Program-made: the position numbers and the translations under genes
Shown: positions 43,255 to 52,373 of the stretch, piece by piece
Layout of the letters: every line of letters starts with the position of its first letter
How positions within the stretch are numbered: position 1 is the stretch's first letter
From: Hyphomicrobiales bacterium
GTDB lineage: Bacteria; Pseudomonadota; Alphaproteobacteria; Rhizobiales; Rhizobiaceae
DNA length: 64,000 nt
NCBI GenBank assembly: GCA_900468285.1
Contig: UBTF01000003.1
Coordinates: 124,001-188,000 of the forward strand
Direction: 5' to 3'
Notes under the pieces: generated by a model
Seen by the model: only the letters and a program-made list of their open reading frames with translations
The model's database searches: none
What the model was told of the DNA's origin: nothing

Positions 43255-44634
43255 TTGCCGGAATTCGAACAGACATTGTCTGCGGGTACCTTGATTTCCA
43301 TAGCAGTGGGCGCGGTTGCGCTTCTGTTGTTGCTCATCATAAAATTTCGTGTTCACGCCTTCGTGGCACTCATTCTCGTCAGTTTCTTGACCGCGCTTGT
43401 CACGGGCATACCGACGGCAAACATCATGAATACGCTCACGACAGCCTTTGGCTCCACGCTCGGTGGCGTGGCGCTTCTTGTGGGGCTTGGTGCGATGCTG
43501 GGCAGGCTATTGGAAGTATCCGGTGGTGCGCAGGCTCTGGCTGACGATCTTATCCAACGTTTTGGTGAGCAACGTGCGCCTATGGCTTTGGGCATCGCAT
43601 CTCTCTTCTTCGGCTTTCCTATCTTCTTTGACGCCGGCCTCGTCGTTATGTTGCCTGTCATGTTCACGGTCGGACGTCGTCTGGGCGGAAGCCTCTTGCT
43701 TTACGGAATACCGGTAGCGACTGCGTTTTCCTGCATGCACGTTTTCGTGCCTCCCCACCCTGGCCCCGTCGCCGCATCTGAATTGCTGGGCGCTGATGTT
43801 GGCCTGCTCATTATCGTCGGCCTCATTGTTGCTGTGCCAACCTGGATCGTGGCGGGTCATTTCTTCGGTCAGTGGATCGGGAAGCGCATCTTTTTGCCGG
43901 TGCCTGACGGTGTCTCGGAAGCAAAATCGTCTGATGATGGCGTCTCCTTGCCCAGCTCCGGCCTGGTGGTTGCGCTTTTGCTTTTGCCGCTGCTGTTGAT
44001 CTTCATGAACACGGGGCTTGATTTCGCGCGCGCGCAGGAATGGGTGAACAAAGATGCTGGCTGGTTCCAGCTCTTGCGCGCCATAGGGTCCACACCGATC
44101 GCACTCCTCATATCGGTTCTCGTCGCGGCCTTTGTGCTTGGCCCGATGCGCGGTAGAGACCCTCTCAAGGTCGAGCGTATCGTCGATTCGGCTCTTGGTC
44201 CGGTCTGCTCCGTTATTTTGATAACCGGGGCCGGTGGCATGTTTGGAGGTGTGCTTCGCGCATCCGGTATTGGAAACGCGCTTTCAAGCGCGCTCGCGGA
44301 TATCGGCATGCCCGTCTTTGTCGCCGGCTTCCTGATCGCCACGGCGCTGCGCGTTGCGCAGGGTTCTGCCACCGTTGCCCTCATCGCCGCTGCTGGACTT
44401 ATCCAGCCTGCGGTCCAGGCGGCGGGTTACCAGGGTGTGGAACTGGCGGCTATCGTCATCGCAGTTGCATCGGGTTCAGTCATGCTGTCCCATGTCAACG
44501 ATTCCGGCTTCTGGCTTGTTGGCCGTTTCTTCAACATGGACATCAAGACGACTTTCAAAACCTGGACCGTGATGCAGACGCTGGTGGGGCTCCTCGGCTT
44601 TGCTCTGTCGGGACTGATCTTCACTTTGGCTTGA
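43255..44634 (+). CDS. GntP-family gluconate/organic-acid:H+ symporter
   Basis: This 459-residue polytopic membrane protein has about 12-14 hydrophobic helices. GntP landmarks include LGAMLGRLLEVSGGAQ, LFFGFPIFFDAGLVVMLP, HVFVPPHPGPVAASELLGAD, GAGGMFGGVLRASGIG and HVNDSGFWLVGRFF. It starts at TTG with AAAGGAG nine bases ahead; no nearby in-frame ATG is better placed. The likely substrate is gluconate or a related sugar acid. It appears monocistronic, with a hairpin after it. Confidence 0.9.
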   Translation: MPEFEQTLSAGTLISIAVGAVALLLLLIIKFRVHAFVALILVSFLTALVTGIPTANIMNTLTTAFGSTLGGVALLVGLGAMLGRLLEVSGGAQALADDLIQRFGEQRAPMALGIASLFFGFPIFFDAGLVVMLPVMFTVGRRLGGSLLLYGIPVATAFSCMHVFVPPHPGPVAASELLGADVGLLIIVGLIVAVPTWIVAGHFFGQWIGKRIFLPVPDGVSEAKSSDDGVSLPSSGLVVALLLLPLLLIFMNTGLDFARAQEWVNKDAGWFQLLRAIGSTPIALLISVLVAAFVLGPMRGRDPLKVERIVDSALGPVCSVILITGAGGMFGGVLRASGIGNALSSALADIGMPVFVAGFLIATALRVAQGSATVALIAAAGLIQPAVQAAGYQGVELAAIVIAVASGSVMLSHVNDSGFWLVGRFFNMDIKTTFKTWTVMQTLVGLLGFALSGLIFTLA

Positions 44635-44651
44635 AACGAGCTTTGAGAAAT

Positions 44652-44694
44652 GACGACCACCGATCTGCTGGCATCCGTCAGACCGGTGGTCGTC
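44652..44694 (+). terminator. Hairpin after the GntP gene
   Basis: An 11-bp perfect stem (GACGACCACCG / CGGTGGTCGTC) encloses a 21-nt loop 17 bp after the stop. It has no U-run. Confidence 0.55.
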
Positions 44695-44770
44695 TCACAC
44701 TCAGATCAGTTCGACTTAGAGAGCAGCGCTTGACGTTGACCTGTGGGTGGCGGACCTTTATCCGTTAAGA

Positions 44771-45574
44771 ATGACACCAGACGTAGAAGCCAAAAGCCCC
44801 TTGGCAGGGCGGATCGAGCAGCTGCAGAACAAGCTACGCCGTATCGAACGCGGACGCGACACATGGGCTTTACGCTGGCAGGCGGTGCTCGCCGTGATCG
44901 ATGTCAGCATCATCGCGTTCTTTATCTTCGGCCCTTTTCTGCGCAGTGGGCCGTCATATCTGATTATCGATTATCTCATCGCAGTCTGGATTCTGGCCGA
45001 AATTCTCGCGAGGGCTTTTGCGACCGGGTCAGTCGTGGCATCCCTCAAGCGACCGATGACATGGATCGACGTCGTCATACTGGCAACGCTTCTGTTTCCC
45101 AATGCTCTCTTTAACTTCGCATTTCTGCGGGCAATGCGATTGTGGGCAGTCGGCGAGAGCCCGCTCTTTGCTTTCGTTCTCAGACGGCTGGGTTGCCATC
45201 AGTACAGGGACGTCGCTCGCGCATCGCTAAACTTTTTCGTTTTCCTGTTCATGGTAACAGGGTTCGTCTACACTACGTTTTTCTACCACCAGAGCGGTCT
45301 TATCGGCTTTGTCGATGCGCTTTATTTCACGGTCGCCACGATGACCACGACGGGCTTCGGTGACATCACCTTGCCCGGACCGTTAGGAAAGTTAACGTCC
45401 GTTGTCACGATGATCGTTGGTATCTCGCTGTTCGTCAGACTGGCTCAATCGATCGTTCGGCCCTACAAGGTCATGTACCCATGCGAAAAATGCGGTCTCC
45501 AGAGGCACGAAGTTGACGCGGTTCACTGCAAGGCTTGCGGTCATTTGCTGAACATTCCTAACGACAACGATTGA
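44771..45574 (+). CDS. Voltage-gated-type potassium channel with C-terminal zinc ribbon
   Basis: This is a 267-residue channel subunit. A short coiled N-terminus is followed by hydrophobic segments, the pore helix and the selectivity filter TMTTTGFGDI, then the last pore-lining helix (SVVTMIVGISLFVRLAQSI). After the pore it has paired cysteines CEKC and CKAC about 17 residues apart, a zinc-ribbon-like tail. The start is uncertain: ATG 44771 or GTG 44747, neither with a strong ribosome site. It would conduct K+ across the inner membrane as a tetramer. The zinc ribbon might gate or assemble it. Confidence 0.82.
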   Translation: MTPDVEAKSPLAGRIEQLQNKLRRIERGRDTWALRWQAVLAVIDVSIIAFFIFGPFLRSGPSYLIIDYLIAVWILAEILARAFATGSVVASLKRPMTWIDVVILATLLFPNALFNFAFLRAMRLWAVGESPLFAFVLRRLGCHQYRDVARASLNFFVFLFMVTGFVYTTFFYHQSGLIGFVDALYFTVATMTTTGFGDITLPGPLGKLTSVVTMIVGISLFVRLAQSIVRPYKVMYPCEKCGLQRHEVDAVHCKACGHLLNIPNDND

Positions 45575-45693
45575 CGGTGTCATTGCGTTTGCCCTTTCAA
45601 TAGCCGGTGTGCGACGAGCGCCGGTTCTACTCCCGCCGGTGAAGCGAACACCACCTGTGCCAGTTCCGCCGCATCGTTTTGAGATGGATTCGA

Positions 45694-46998
45694 ATGACAT
45701 CACGCTGGGCATGGTTTTTTGCAAAGGTTGCGCGCCGCATCTGGTTTCGGGCGACATTGTTCTCGATACTTGCCGTTGCCACCGCTCTCATTGCCATTGT
45801 TGTCAGCCCGTTTATTCCAAGCGACCTGCCGACCAAAATCGGCGCTGACGCCGTTGACAACATCCTCGGCATTATTGCTTCCAGCATGCTGACGGTGACA
45901 ACATTCTCCCTCAGTACCATGGTCTCAGCCTATTCGGCGGCAACCAGCAATGTCACGCCGCGCGCGACAAAACTTGTAATGGAAGACAGCACGACGCAAA
46001 ATGTTCTGGCAACTTTCGTCGGCTCATTCCTGTTCAGCCTCGTCGGTATCATTGCGCTGAGCACGGGCGCTTACGGTGATCGCGGACGGGTCGTTCTTTT
46101 TGTCGTGACCATTGCGGTTATCGTGCTGATCGTCGTGACACTGCTGCGCTGGATCGATCATCTCTCACGACTGGGCCGCGTAACAGAGACGACGGAGCGG
46201 GTGGAGATTGCCACCATCGACGCCATGCGCGCGCGACGTCAGAGCCCTTATCTTGGTGGCAAGAGGTTAACCGATGAGAAGGATATTCCGGTTTCGGCTA
46301 TCGATGTGTACATCGACAGAATTGGCTACATCCAGCATCTCGATACCGGCGCACTGTCCAAAATCGCAACGGACGCAAGCGCGCGCATTTTTGTACGCTT
46401 GATCCCAGGACAATTGATCAATCCTAAATGTCCGGTAGCATCCATCTATGGTGTCGCAGAGGACAAGATCGCAGACGTCCTGGCCTCGATCAGGACATGT
46501 TTTTCCGTCGAGGATACCAGATCTTTCGATCAGGATCCAAGATTTGGCGCATCAGTCCTTGCCGAGATCGCATCTCGTGCCCTTTCGCCCGCGATCAATG
46601 ATCCCGGTACCGCGATCGATGTCATCGCCCGTGCGCTGCGCGTCCTGGCAGTCTGGGACGAACCTGTAGAGGCCTCGGGCCACGAAGCCGTCCCATATTC
46701 AAATGTCTATGTCCCGGCCATCCAGCTCGATGACATTTTCGACGACCTGTTCACGCCGATCGCCCGCGATGGCGCAGCGATCGTCGAAGTCGGCCTTCGC
46801 CTCCAGAAGGCTTTTGGTGTTTTAGCACGGTTCGACGCACATGGCTTTCGAGACAATGCCGTCCGACATTCGACGGAGGCGCTATCTCGAGCTGAGCTGG
46901 CGTTGAGCCTGGAAAGCGACAAACAACGCGTAGGAGCAGCTGCTCAGACTGTCTCCTGCGAGACCGTTTCGGACGCTATGACTAGTCGCCCGGCGTAG
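45694..46998 (+). CDS. DUF2254-family membrane protein
   Basis: This 434-residue protein has about four N-terminal hydrophobic helices (ATLFSILAVATALIAIVVSPF; the stretch before FSLSTMVSAYSAATSNVTPRA; FVGSFLFSLVGIIALSTGA; VVLFVVTIAVIVLIVVTLL). A soluble C-terminal domain of about 250 residues follows, with RALSPAINDPGTAIDVI. This matches DUF2254, whose function is not known to me. The ATG at 45694 has GAGATGG ahead; a TTG at 45679 is an alternative. It follows the K+ channel by 119 bp, so a shared role in ion balance is possible. Confidence 0.82.
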   Translation: MTSRWAWFFAKVARRIWFRATLFSILAVATALIAIVVSPFIPSDLPTKIGADAVDNILGIIASSMLTVTTFSLSTMVSAYSAATSNVTPRATKLVMEDSTTQNVLATFVGSFLFSLVGIIALSTGAYGDRGRVVLFVVTIAVIVLIVVTLLRWIDHLSRLGRVTETTERVEIATIDAMRARRQSPYLGGKRLTDEKDIPVSAIDVYIDRIGYIQHLDTGALSKIATDASARIFVRLIPGQLINPKCPVASIYGVAEDKIADVLASIRTCFSVEDTRSFDQDPRFGASVLAEIASRALSPAINDPGTAIDVIARALRVLAVWDEPVEASGHEAVPYSNVYVPAIQLDDIFDDLFTPIARDGAAIVEVGLRLQKAFGVLARFDAHGFRDNAVRHSTEALSRAELALSLESDKQRVGAAAQTVSCETVSDAMTSRPA

Positions 46999-47009
46999 GT
47001 CGTAACAGC

Positions 47010-47026
47010 TTCTCACTGCCTGAGAA
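47010..47026. terminator. Small bidirectional terminator candidate
   Basis: TTCTCA-ctgcc-TGAGAA followed by ATTT lies in the 30-bp gap between convergent genes. The stem is only 6 bp. Confidence 0.3.
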
Positions 47027-47028
47027 AT

Positions 47029-48009
47029 TTACAGAATCGCCAGTTCCACTGCAAAGTCATTGGGTTGATCCAGACCAGCGCGCCAAGGGAGTTCATCGTA
47101 AATTTCCAGTCCGGGCGCATCGCCAAACTGTTGCAGCTTTTCCGACACCCAGATGATGATGGCGCGGTAGGAGGAAAACACAGTGTGATACGGCCCACGA
47201 TGTCGCGCCCGCGCAACGCGGCTGCGCGGCAAGGACAGCGCTGAGAAAGGTGTCCCATGCAGTGTGGCAGGCATGGGTTGCGGTGCTTCGATCGCGCAGT
47301 CGTAGCGCATCAGGCCACGAGGAGTGATCTGCGGGTCATCCAGCGATATGCCAAAGAAGCGCTTGCCCCGCGTATCGATTTCGGCTTCCTCCAGCAATCT
47401 GGCAAAGGCTTGCCAATACTCGCCCACACGGGCATGCGAACCGAAGAAGCGCACGGCCAGAAGGTTCAGCGTATTGCGTGAGTCTGCGCTGACATGCCGG
47501 GCAAGCTCATATTCATGCGGTTCAGACGGTGTCGCGGCAGCACGGGACCACGCCCGGTATTGGCTTGGCCCGTGGCCGAACTGCCGCAAAAACGCCCGCG
47601 AAAAGGCTTCCGTACTGTTATAGCCGACGGCGACAGCGATCTGGAGAACGGACGTTTCCGTCATCTTCAACAGCATTGCTGCCGTCTCAAGCCGTTGACG
47701 CCGGGCAAAGGCACCCACGGTTTCGCCCATTACGGCGCTGAACCGGCGCTGAAAATGGTGCAGGCTGAGCCCCGCCTGTGCAGCAACGGCCTCGAGCGGG
47801 ACGATCGGCAAGGCAGAGGCGCGATAGCCCTCCATCGCGCGCAATGCATTGAGGATCGCCGGATCATCCAACAGCATGGGCGGGAGACGTGTGCGCAGGG
47901 GCGGCTCTAGCGGTCCGATGGAAGGCTGTGGAAATTCCAGCGCACCGGTAACGAAGTTTTCGTTGCGTGTCGGCTCCTGCGCGGAACGGGTATCGGGATC
48001 AAAAATCAT
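47029..48009 (-). CDS. AraC-family regulator with GyrI-like effector domain
   Basis: This 326-residue protein has an AraC DNA-binding domain at about residues 50-150 (LEAVAAQAGLSLHHFQRRFSAVMG; VLQIAVAVGYNSTEAFSRAFLRQFGHGPSQYR). A C-terminal GyrI-like small-molecule-binding domain follows (NTLNLLAVRFFGSHARVGEY, ARARHRGPYHTVFSSYRAI), as in the Rob/SoxS-related AraC-GyrI class. The start is ATG 48009; the upstream in-frame extension is Cys-rich and unlike the family. It is divergent from the autotransporter across about 430 bp. Confidence 0.85.
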   Translation of the reverse strand: MIFDPDTRSAQEPTRNENFVTGALEFPQPSIGPLEPPLRTRLPPMLLDDPAILNALRAMEGYRASALPIVPLEAVAAQAGLSLHHFQRRFSAVMGETVGAFARRQRLETAAMLLKMTETSVLQIAVAVGYNSTEAFSRAFLRQFGHGPSQYRAWSRAAATPSEPHEYELARHVSADSRNTLNLLAVRFFGSHARVGEYWQAFARLLEEAEIDTRGKRFFGISLDDPQITPRGLMRYDCAIEAPQPMPATLHGTPFSALSLPRSRVARARHRGPYHTVFSSYRAIIIWVSEKLQQFGDAPGLEIYDELPWRAGLDQPNDFAVELAIL

Positions 48010-48438
48010 ATTAAATCTCAAATATATTTTCGGCCCGCGAGCCGCTGTACGTGGGCAATATGCACCCATGCATAAGCCATAAAAAAATGATTCACAGCAG
48101 CACAATGCTTCGAAAACAAAAAATTTTACAAACCGCATTTTCGATCAAAAAGCAGTGCGTGCTGGTTGCTAGCCTGCGCGCAAAATATGCGAATTGCGGC
48201 GCGTCGGTTTAACGCAGTGAAACGAAAAGGCACGGACGGCCACCCCCTGGCAAGCAGCTGTTCAACGGCGGAGCCGGGCAATGGATCACGTCGAGATGTG
48301 TAGTGGAGCCACGGGATTGGGTCTGCGGTTTCGTCAACAAGTGGAAACGTCAAGCCATGCGGCTCTTCGCGGGAATGAGGCACTCCGTGCGGAAAACGTG
48401 CGGGCTGGTGAGCGAAATTGAAGCATGGAAAGCATGGC
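48010..48438. other. Divergent promoter region, AraC regulator / autotransporter
   Basis: AT-rich blocks near 48050-48130 suit promoters. No gene, repeat or convincing operator is visible. Confidence 0.4.
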
Positions 48439-51400
48439 ATGAAGACCCATAAAAGTGAGACCCACGGCAAAGACACACCCTCCCGCACCGATCACGCTAA
48501 AGCGCGCGCCGAAAAAGCGGCGGTCGCCCCCAGCGGTCATGTCGGCTTGCGCCTTGTGGCATCCCCTCTGGCCATTGCAGTCTTTGGCTCCACGCTTGCG
48601 CTTCCACAGACCAGCCTGGCGGCAGACGCGGCTGGCGGTGCCGTCATGACGATATATGGCGGGATAGGGGGAGCCGGAAACGGTCACGGCGGTGCCGGTG
48701 GCGACAACAACGGCTCCGGAACCATCACGAACAACACATCCTCAAGCAGCAATGGCGCAGGTGGCAATGGCGGCACCAGCGCGGTGGGTGCAGCCGGAGG
48801 CAGTGGTGGCGCGGCGGGAAGCGTTGCGACCGGCCCATCCATTGCCGTGACCAGTGACATTACTGGTGGCGATGGTGGTGATGGGACAGCAAGTGTCAGT
48901 TATAGCAGCGGCGGCGGCGGTGGCGGTGGCGCAGGTCTGCAGGCAGGCAGCGCCGGCATCACGGTCAGTTCGGGCGTCAACGTTTCTGGTGGCAATGGCG
49001 GTGATGGCGGCGCGTCCCACAGTGGCGGCGGCGGCGGCGGTGGCGGTGGTGCCGCGCTGGTCTCCAACATTGCAGGAGCAACCATCGGCAATGCGGGCAC
49101 ACTGACCGGCGGTGATGGAGGAAATGGTAGTAGTGGCTATGCCGGAGGTGGCGGTGGCGGCGGTGACGGTTTGCTGGTCGCGGGCAGCAATACGACCGTC
49201 ACCAACACTGGCAACATCACAGGTGGCTCAGGCGGCGCTGGTGGCTCAAGCGGCACGCCGGATGGCAGCCGGGCTGGCTATAGCGGCACTGGTGGTGCCG
49301 GTATCGACCTGATGGGGGGCAACAACACAATTATAAACAGCGGCAACATAAGCGGCGGCACCGGCGGATTAAGCAGCTTCAGCAGCATGGCTGGCGGTGT
49401 GGGCATCATCACCTATGGCGACGATACGATCACCAATAGCGGCAGCATTTCGGGCGGCATGTCCGGCAATGGCGCGACACGCGCCAACGCCATCCTGTTC
49501 AACGGTACCGGAAATCGGCTTGAGTTGCTTACGGGCTCGGCCATTACGGGCAATATTGAATTTGCCAACAGCAGCGGCGGCACCATCGCTGCGCTCAACA
49601 GCGGTATGAATTTATCCAACGCAATCGTGCTGGGGAACGCCTCCGCGCTGACCTTCGACACCAGCACGGGACAAGGGCTTCAGGCATCCGGCATCATCTC
49701 CGGTTCAGGAACAGTGGCCGTCAGCGGCGGCACATCCGCAATCGTGTTCAGCGCCAACAATAGTTACACGGGAACCACCGCGATTTCTTCTGGCGCCACA
49801 TTGCAGCTCGGCAATGGCGGCACGACAGGCAGCCTCGGCACTGGCAATGTCGTTAATGACGGCACACTGGTCGTCAATAGAAGCAACACGTTCTCATTGA
49901 ACAATAATATGAGCGGAACCGGTAACCTGACCCATGCTGGCGCGGGCACCACCATTTTGAGCGGGAACAACAGCTATACCGGCACGACAACTATTTCCTC
50001 CGGCACGCTGCAAGTCGGCAATGGCGGTACCTCGGGCACGCTCGGCAATGGCGAGGTGGTCAATAACAGCGCCCTCGTCATCAATCGCAGCGACAGTCTA
50101 GCTATTGGTAGCTCGATCAGCGGCACCGGCACGCTCACCCAGGCTGGCACCGGCACCACCATTCTAACCGGTGGCAACAGCTATACCGGCACCACGACCA
50201 TCTCTTCCGGTACGCTCCAGATCGGCAATGGCGGCACGACAGGCACGCTCGGCGCGGGCAATTTGGTTAACAATAGCGCGCTTGTCGTTAACAGAAGCGG
50301 TAGGCTGACGCTCGGCAACTCGATGAGCGGAAATGGGACCTTTACGCAGTCAGGCACCGGCACGACTGTGCTGACCGGCAACAGCGCAGGCTATAGCGGC
50401 AATATCTTTATCGACAGCGGCGTCTTCCAAATTGACGGCATTATTGGTGGAAACACAACGGTCAGAAGTGGCGCCACGCTTTCAGGCGCCGGAAGAGTCG
50501 GCAGTACCGTCATCAACTCCGGCGGCATACTTTCGGCAGGCGGCAACAGTATCGGTACGCTCACGGTTGACGGCACGCTCCAGCTAGATGATGGCTCCAC
50601 CTTCCTCGTGGATATCGCAGGCAACGGCACCAGCGATCTGGTAACCGCAACCGGAGACGTGAGTGTCGACGGCACCGTTATTGTCACTACGCTGGATTCC
50701 AAGAGCAGCTATGTCTCGGGTCAGACCTATACCATCCTTTCGTCCGACACGAATCTGACAGGCACCTTTGATGGCGTGACGACCAGTTCTAGTTTTCTCC
50801 AGCTACAGCTCGATTACACGACAACAGGGGTCGATCTGATAATCACCAAGGTCGGAAGCTTCGCAGACGTCGGCTATACGCCAAATCAGCGGGCCACGGG
50901 GCAGGCCCTCGAAACGCTGACGCAGTCTGGCTCTTCGCTTGCACTCTACAACAAACTGTTGATGCTATCGGATAATGAGGCCGCGAGCGCTTTCGACATG
51001 CTGAGCGGCGAGATCCATGCCAGCCTGAAAACGGCGATATTGGAAGACAGCAGTTATGTGCGGGATGCCATGACGGCGCGCCTGCATGCGGCTAGCAATG
51101 ACTGGGACGAAGGCCTCTGGTCGTCCGGCTACGGCGCCTGGGGCAAAACCGGTGGCGACAGCCCGAACGCGGCCAGACTTCAAACTTCGACAGGCGGATT
51201 GATTATCGGTGGTGACGCATCGCTGCCCGGCGACTGGCGCGTCGGCATCGCGGCAGGCTATGGAAAGTCCCGTGACGCAGTTGATGATCGCGCCTCAAGC
51301 GCCGACATGGACAGCTACACCGTTGGAACCTATGCCGGCACACAGGCAGGCAAGCTTGCCCTGCGCATGGGCCTCAGCAGTAGCTGGCACACAATCGACA

Positions 51401-51927
51401 CCAATCGCAATTCCAGCTTCTCAGGCTTTGAGGAGAACAACAGGGCAGCCTACGACGCCCGAGCTACGCAGGCCTTTGGTGAAGCGGCTTATTCCATTAC
51501 GGATGGGACCACCACATACGAACCTTATGTCGGGCTGGCTTACGTGAACCTTCATACGGACGCCTATGATGAGAATGGAACCGCCGGGCTTCATGGAGAA
51601 AAAAGCAGCCAGCAGGTGATCTACAGCACCCTTGGTGCCCGAATGGATACGCCCCTGCAACTCGGTGACAAGACCGGCCGGTTGCATGCAGGATTGGGCT
51701 GGCGCCATGCGGAAGGCGATACCACCACTTCGGCAACCCACGCCTTTGACGGGTCTGATGCGTTTACCGTGACGGGCGTCCCCATTGCTGGCGACACAGC
51801 CCTTCTGCAAGCCGGGCTGAATGTGCCGCTGCGAGACGATGCGGATTTCTCCCTTTCCTACAAGGGCCAGTTCGCGTCACATGCGTGGCAGAACAGCGTC
51901 CTGGCAAATCTGCGTGTAAGGTTCTGA
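48439..51927 (+). CDS. Type V autotransporter with glycine-rich passenger
   Basis: This protein of about 1162 residues has an extended, charged N-terminus of about 45 residues, then a hydrophobic signal ending TSLAADA. The passenger opens with about 300 residues of Gly/Asn/Ser/Ala-rich sequence containing long runs of Gly. Autotransporter-associated beta-strand repeats (NSYTGTTTISSGTLQVGNGG-like) follow, then a linker and a C-terminal 12-strand autotransporter barrel ending NLRVRF. ATG 48439 has GGAAAG ahead; a TTG at 48418 in frame is an alternative. It is predicted to be surface-exposed and adhesive. No protease motif was noticed. Confidence 0.9.
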   Translation: MKTHKSETHGKDTPSRTDHAKARAEKAAVAPSGHVGLRLVASPLAIAVFGSTLALPQTSLAADAAGGAVMTIYGGIGGAGNGHGGAGGDNNGSGTITNNTSSSSNGAGGNGGTSAVGAAGGSGGAAGSVATGPSIAVTSDITGGDGGDGTASVSYSSGGGGGGGAGLQAGSAGITVSSGVNVSGGNGGDGGASHSGGGGGGGGGAALVSNIAGATIGNAGTLTGGDGGNGSSGYAGGGGGGGDGLLVAGSNTTVTNTGNITGGSGGAGGSSGTPDGSRAGYSGTGGAGIDLMGGNNTIINSGNISGGTGGLSSFSSMAGGVGIITYGDDTITNSGSISGGMSGNGATRANAILFNGTGNRLELLTGSAITGNIEFANSSGGTIAALNSGMNLSNAIVLGNASALTFDTSTGQGLQASGIISGSGTVAVSGGTSAIVFSANNSYTGTTAISSGATLQLGNGGTTGSLGTGNVVNDGTLVVNRSNTFSLNNNMSGTGNLTHAGAGTTILSGNNSYTGTTTISSGTLQVGNGGTSGTLGNGEVVNNSALVINRSDSLAIGSSISGTGTLTQAGTGTTILTGGNSYTGTTTISSGTLQIGNGGTTGTLGAGNLVNNSALVVNRSGRLTLGNSMSGNGTFTQSGTGTTVLTGNSAGYSGNIFIDSGVFQIDGIIGGNTTVRSGATLSGAGRVGSTVINSGGILSAGGNSIGTLTVDGTLQLDDGSTFLVDIAGNGTSDLVTATGDVSVDGTVIVTTLDSKSSYVSGQTYTILSSDTNLTGTFDGVTTSSSFLQLQLDYTTTGVDLIITKVGSFADVGYTPNQRATGQALETLTQSGSSLALYNKLLMLSDNEAASAFDMLSGEIHASLKTAILEDSSYVRDAMTARLHAASNDWDEGLWSSGYGAWGKTGGDSPNAARLQTSTGGLIIGGDASLPGDWRVGIAAGYGKSRDAVDDRASSADMDSYTVGTYAGTQAGKLALRMGLSSSWHTIDTNRNSSFSGFEENNRAAYDARATQAFGEAAYSITDGTTTYEPYVGLAYVNLHTDAYDENGTAGLHGEKSSQQVIYSTLGARMDTPLQLGDKTGRLHAGLGWRHAEGDTTTSATHAFDGSDAFTVTGVPIAGDTALLQAGLNVPLRDDADFSLSYKGQFASHAWQNSVLANLRVRF
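49756..50382 (+). repeat. Tandem coding repeats of about 204-210 bp in the autotransporter passenger
   Basis: Three imperfect units begin at about 49756, 49966 and 50173, and a divergent fourth copy of the start motif begins at about 50380. Each encodes NSYTGTTxISSGxLQxGNGG, followed by GNxVNxxxLVxNRS and SGTGxLTxAGxGTT. Each unit would add turns to a beta-helix. Confidence 0.8.
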
Positions 51928-51945
51928 GACATCTTCTCCATCCCA

Positions 51946-51988
51946 GCTCCTTCCGGCCCCTGCACCCACTTGCCAAGCCGGGAGGAGC
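51946..51988 (+). terminator. Terminator hairpin after the autotransporter
   Basis: A 12-bp stem with one G-U pair (GCTCCTTCCGGC / GCCGGGAGGAGC) lies 18 bp after the stop. Confidence 0.5.
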
Positions 51989-52156
51989 AGCGTCTTGCCA
52001 CGTATTTTGTCGGTTAACTAGCTGTTGGCCACTACGTTGAAAATTTTGCTCCCGATGTAACGGAGTGTAGCCATAATTCTGAATGGGCGTGTCGCAAAGC
52101 TGGCGATAGGGCGCAATGAGCCGATAACCACGCAGCATTTATGCCTCGTTGACCTT

Positions 52157-52333
52157 TTAATGTCCGGAGAGGCTCGCGAACAGATCGTTTTGATCGTTGA
52201 CGGTCCAGTCGCCGTAAAGCCGAAGCCTTTCTGCAGCCACAACATCGCTTCGAGCCCAGCGATGATTCGGCGCGCCGTTTTGAAGAACTGGAAGCCGCCG
52301 ATCTTGGCCATTTCCAAATTCTGCGACTTTGTA
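52157..52333 (-). pseudogene. C-terminal remnant of an IS6-family transposase, frameshifted
   Basis: On the minus strand one frame reads GGFQFFKTARRIIAGLEAM followed by LWLQKGFGFT. A shifted frame continues DWTVNDQNDLFASLSGH and then a stop at 52159-52157. As I recall IS6-type transposases, they end in FKSFRTARRTLAGFEAM..RKGF....WTVNDQNDLLARLFG. The catalytic DDE residues and the N-terminus are missing. The junction between frames lies near 52210. No clear terminal inverted repeat was found. It marks past insertion between the autotransporter and the biuret locus. Confidence 0.7.
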
Positions 52334-52373
52334 AAAGGCCTGCTAGAGATTTCCGATCACATAACACATTCCG

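Noticed and set aside
49756-50382. Direct repeats considered as a CRISPR array
   Set aside because: The units of about 207 bp are in frame, encode autotransporter beta-strand repeats and have no unique spacers.
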